A DNA stretch of 7,678 nt, from the NCBI GenBank assembly GCA_026419655.1, contig JANZZA010000405.1:1-7678 (forward strand), in the 5' to 3' direction. The notes beneath the pieces were generated by a model. The model saw nothing but the letters and a program-made list of their open reading frames with translations, searched no databases and was not told the DNA's origin. This document shows positions 5,828 through 7,678 of this stretch, in pieces. Source of the DNA: Armatimonadota bacterium (GTDB taxonomy: Bacteria > Armatimonadota > Zipacnadia > Zipacnadales > FEN-943). The stretch's first letter is position 1, and every line of letters starts with the position of its first letter. Made by a program: the position numbers and the translations under genes.

Positions 5828-6018
5828 CGTATCTGAGAAAGCGGACGGCTTGGTGAAGGCCTTGGTTGGAGCATAGAAGATGCATCGGTGCATGGCTCTT
5901 GCATTTGTCCCGCCACAGGAGCACAATGGCGCGGCTTTGTGCCTGTGGCAACGATATCCGGGGGGACGCAGTGGTGGAAGTTCGCGCCGGCCTTGCCCCG
6001 AAAGCGCCCAAACCCCTT

Positions 6019-6024
6019 GGGGAG
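6019..6024 (+). promoter_or_regulatory. Ribosome binding site of the esterase gene
   Basis: GGGGAG ends nine bases before the ATG at 6034. This start leaves a complete signal peptide, so the 6034 start is preferred. Confidence 0.65.
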
Positions 6025-6033
6025 TGAAAAGCT

Positions 6034-7473
6034 ATGCTACTGCGAGCAGCGCAAGAAGGTCTCTGTGTTGCGGCATGGACCGCGGCCCTCACGCTAGCAG
6101 GCCTCATGCTCTCGGCAGCCAGTTGCAGCGCCAGCGTAAAGCTTCCGGCCCTTGTTGGCGACAACATGGTCCTCCAGCGGGACGCAAAGCTGCGCATCTG
6201 GGGCACTGCCGACCCAGGCGAGGAAATCGCCGTGGCTTTCTGTGGACAGGAGAAAGCGACTGCCGCCGACAAGCGCGGCCGGTGGCATGTGACCCTTGGC
6301 CCCTTCCCAGCCGGTGGTCCCTTTGAGATGACCATTACCGGCCGCAACACCATCACTCTGCGCAATATTCTCGTCGGCGAGGTCTGGGTCTGCTCTGGCC
6401 AGTCAAATATGGAGTGGCCTGTAGCGGCTTCCCTCAACGCCGAGCAGGAGATCGCGGCGGCCAACTGGCCCCAAATCCGCCTTTTCACCGTCCACAAGGC
6501 CATCTCCACTTTTGCCCTCGATGACTGCATGGGCGCCTGGGTGCCGTGCAGCCCCGCCACGATAGGCGGCTTCTCGGCCGTCGGCTATTTCTTCGGCCGC
6601 GAGCTACACAAGGCCCTGGGCGTGCCTGTAGGCCTGATAAATAGCTCCTGGGGCGGGACTGTCGCAGAGGCCTGGACGCCAGAGTTTGCTCTCCGCGCCG
6701 ACCCGGAATTCCAGGGCATCCTTGAGTGGCGCGCGAAAGCCATTGCTGAGGGCAAGGTAGACCAGAATACTCCCACCGTCCTCTACAACGCCATGATTGA
6801 GCCGCTCACTGATTTTGCCGTCCGCGGCGCCATCTGGTATCAGGGCGAATCCAACGCCGGCAACCCCAAGGGCTATCGCAGGCTCCTGCCAGCCATGATC
6901 GCCGCCTGGCGACAGGCCTGGCGCGACGACAGGCTCGCTTTTCTCATCGTCCAGCTTGCTAACTTCATGGCCGTCCAGAGCACGCCTGTGGAAGAGGGCT
7001 GGGCTGCCATCCGCGAAGTCCAGTGGGAAATTGCCGAGACCGTGCCATACTGCGGCATGGCTTCGGCCATTGACATCGGCCAGGCCGACGATATCCATCC
7101 GCGCAATAAGCAGGACGTTGGCCGCCGCCTTGCGCTCTGCGCCCTGGCGCGCGTCTACGGGCGCAATGTCGAATACTCCGGCCCCACCTTCAAGTCCATG
7201 ACCGTGCGCAACGGCAAGGCCGTCCTCAGCTTCACTCACACTACCGGCGGGCTTGTTGTCAGAGGCGAGGAGCTAAAGGGTTTTGCCATCCGCGGCGAGG
7301 GCAGCGATTGGGTCTGGGCCAAGGCAAGAGTCGAGGGCGATAAGGTCGTCCTTTGGGCCGACGGCGTCGCCAAACCCTCCGCTGTGCGCTACGGCTGGGC
7401 CAACAATCCCATCGGCAACCTCTATAACGGCGCAGGCCTGCCCGCTAACCCCTTCCGCACGGATGCCCAATAG
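6034..7473 (+). CDS. Sialate O-acetylesterase-family carbohydrate esterase (SGNH hydrolase)
   Basis: A complete 479-residue exported esterase. Family members remove O-acetyl groups from sialic acids or, in many environmental bacteria, from acetylated plant or algal polysaccharides; the substrate here is unknown. Residues 1-34 are a signal peptide with hydrophobic core AAWTAALTLAGLMLSAAS. A cysteine at 31 makes lipidation conceivable, but the lipobox is poor. Residues 35-112 form the usual N-terminal beta-sandwich (LPALVGDNMVLQRD, IWGTADPGEEI). The catalytic domain opens with GEVWVCSGQSNMEWPV, nucleophile Ser124. It continues with GLINSSWGGTVAEAW (200-214), GAIWYQGESNAGN (265-277) and DDIHPRNK (352-359), giving Asp352 and His355. 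The C-terminal domain ends with VRYGWANNPIGNLYNGAGLPANPF, typical of the family, so the protein is not truncated. Codons are strongly C-ending, which creates long antisense open frames. No sialic acid uptake or catabolism genes are nearby, so a polysaccharide substrate is as likely as sialate. Confidence 0.95.
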   Translation: MLLRAAQEGLCVAAWTAALTLAGLMLSAASCSASVKLPALVGDNMVLQRDAKLRIWGTADPGEEIAVAFCGQEKATAADKRGRWHVTLGPFPAGGPFEMTITGRNTITLRNILVGEVWVCSGQSNMEWPVAASLNAEQEIAAANWPQIRLFTVHKAISTFALDDCMGAWVPCSPATIGGFSAVGYFFGRELHKALGVPVGLINSSWGGTVAEAWTPEFALRADPEFQGILEWRAKAIAEGKVDQNTPTVLYNAMIEPLTDFAVRGAIWYQGESNAGNPKGYRRLLPAMIAAWRQAWRDDRLAFLIVQLANFMAVQSTPVEEGWAAIREVQWEIAETVPYCGMASAIDIGQADDIHPRNKQDVGRRLALCALARVYGRNVEYSGPTFKSMTVRNGKAVLSFTHTTGGLVVRGEELKGFAIRGEGSDWVWAKARVEGDKVVLWADGVAKPSAVRYGWANNPIGNLYNGAGLPANPFRTDAQ

Positions 7474-7521
7474 CGCCAAGGGATTGATGCAGGGAGCGAT
7501 TTGTAAAGGCGCGAGGAGAAG

Positions 7522-7541
7522 GGGGGGACTCCTGTCCCCCC
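7522..7541. other. Strong GC hairpin downstream of the esterase gene
   Basis: GGGGGGAC (7522-7529) and GTCCCCCC (7534-7541) form a perfect eight-base stem with loop TCCT, 48 bases after the esterase stop. The right arm can pair instead with GGGGAC at 7558-7563. No T-run follows on either side, so a canonical intrinsic terminator is not supported. A 3'-end-protecting or Rho-independent-like stem without U-tract remains possible. Confidence 0.5.
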
Positions 7542-7659
7542 TGTGCCCCTCGCTGGCGGGGACTCGCAGGACGACGTACTGGTGGTCGGGCTCGATGCCT
7601 TTGTGCCTCTCGGCTGGGGGAAACCAGTGTTCCCAGCCCGCCCTGTTCCCTCGCGGGGA
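7542..7659. repeat. Three degenerate copies of a GC-rich motif of about 20 bp
   Basis: Copy one is at 7542-7562, copy two at 7602-7621 and copy three at 7644-7659. The shared pattern is TGTKCC(Y)CTCG followed by a short variable part and GGGGA. Copy three is shorter. All three stand in the same plus-strand frame, open from 7507 to the window end, reading PVPLAGG, FVPLGWG and PVPSRGA. No start codon with a ribosome site is visible, so I do not call a gene. Confidence 0.4.
7612..7638. other. Seven-base stem hairpin near the right edge
   Basis: GGCTGGG (7612-7618) pairs with CCCAGCC (7632-7638) around a 13-base loop, in which AA and TT can add two pairs. The left arm lies within the second motif copy. 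With the hairpin at 7522-7541, this 205-base region after the esterase gene is dominated by potential secondary structure. Confidence 0.4.
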
Positions 7660-7678
7660 GCGGATTTCTGGTTCAGAG

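Larger units (their letters stand above)
5549..6033. other. Intergenic region upstream of the esterase gene
   Basis: This 485-base gap separates the two plus-strand genes, so they probably do not form a simple operon. It holds an extended -10 candidate (5643-5651), an AT-rich operator-like palindrome (5713-5736), a possible -10 (5765-5770) and leader hairpins (5794-5827 and ATGCA-TCGG-TGCAT at 5880-5893). No T-run terminator follows the stop at 5548; the only nearby stem there is AAGCT/AGCTT, too weak to count. No convincing gene is present. Confidence 0.55.

Noticed and set aside
5651..5836. Short plus-strand open frame after AGGAGG at 5657
   Set aside because: No ATG, GTG or TTG at a proper distance in frame, and the product is a Cys/Arg-rich string without any recognisable pattern.
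5769..6560. Minus-strand open frame of 263 codons
   Set aside because: Antisense shadow of the esterase gene, produced by its strong C-ending codon bias.
6604..7239. Minus-strand open frame of 211 codons
   Set aside because: Also an antisense shadow of the esterase gene; the plus strand carries the conserved catalytic motifs.
7507..7678. Plus-strand frame open to the window end (and an open minus-strand frame opposite)
   Set aside because: No start codon with a ribosome site, both strands open at once, and the sequence is dominated by repeats and hairpins; reported only as a repeat.
1..7678. tRNA, rRNA, CRISPR array, transposase, integrase, phage or toxin-antitoxin genes
   Set aside because: No T-loop or CCA landmarks, no regularly spaced identical repeats and no such protein motifs were seen on either strand.

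Overview
The window is GC-rich bacterial DNA with four protein genes, all predicted to be exported or membrane-bound. Two lie on the minus strand (1-552, cut by the left edge, and 971-3310) and two on the plus strand (4130-5548 and 6034-7473). The gene mix suggests an uncultured environmental lineage of the Armatimonadota, Planctomycetota or Lentisphaerota kind: a Tat-exported protein of a glycoside-hydrolase-like family, a secreted sialate O-acetylesterase-type carbohydrate esterase, and a pseudopilin-like C-terminal tail. This placement is an inference from gene content. There is no rRNA or other marker gene in the window.

Layout. Positions 1-552 (minus) hold the N-terminal 184 residues of a twin-arginine-signal protein. 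Positions 553-970 are mostly non-coding, with an extended -10 promoter candidate for that gene. Positions 971-3310 (minus) encode a large membrane protein: a signal peptide, a DUF2330-type extracytoplasmic domain, six membrane segments and a tail resembling the C-terminal part of type II secretion / type IV pseudopilins. Positions 3311-4129 form an 819-base divergent intergenic region with promoter candidates near both ends, a 10-bp inverted repeat and several small hairpins. Positions 4130-5548 (plus) encode an exported, Cys- and Trp-rich protein that I do not recognise, ending in a Big_5-type Ig-like domain and a poly-glycine tail. Positions 5549-6033 hold an AT-rich operator-like palindrome, a possible -10 and leader hairpins. 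Positions 6034-7473 (plus) encode a complete sialate O-acetylesterase-family SGNH hydrolase. Positions 7474-7678 contain a strong GC hairpin and three degenerate copies of a roughly 20-bp motif, running to the right edge.

How the genes may relate. No operon is evident: all gaps exceed 400 bases and each gene seems to have its own upstream signals. The outer two genes suggest extracytoplasmic glycan processing (a putative glycosidase-like protein and a carbohydrate esterase). The middle divergent pair encodes two envelope proteins of unknown function that may share regulation through the intergenic region. The most unusual items are the DUF2330 / six-TM / pseudopilin-tail fusion, the unrecognised Big_5 protein, and the operator plus structured leader in front of the esterase. 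I saw no phage, transposase, CRISPR, toxin-antitoxin, tRNA or rRNA signature.
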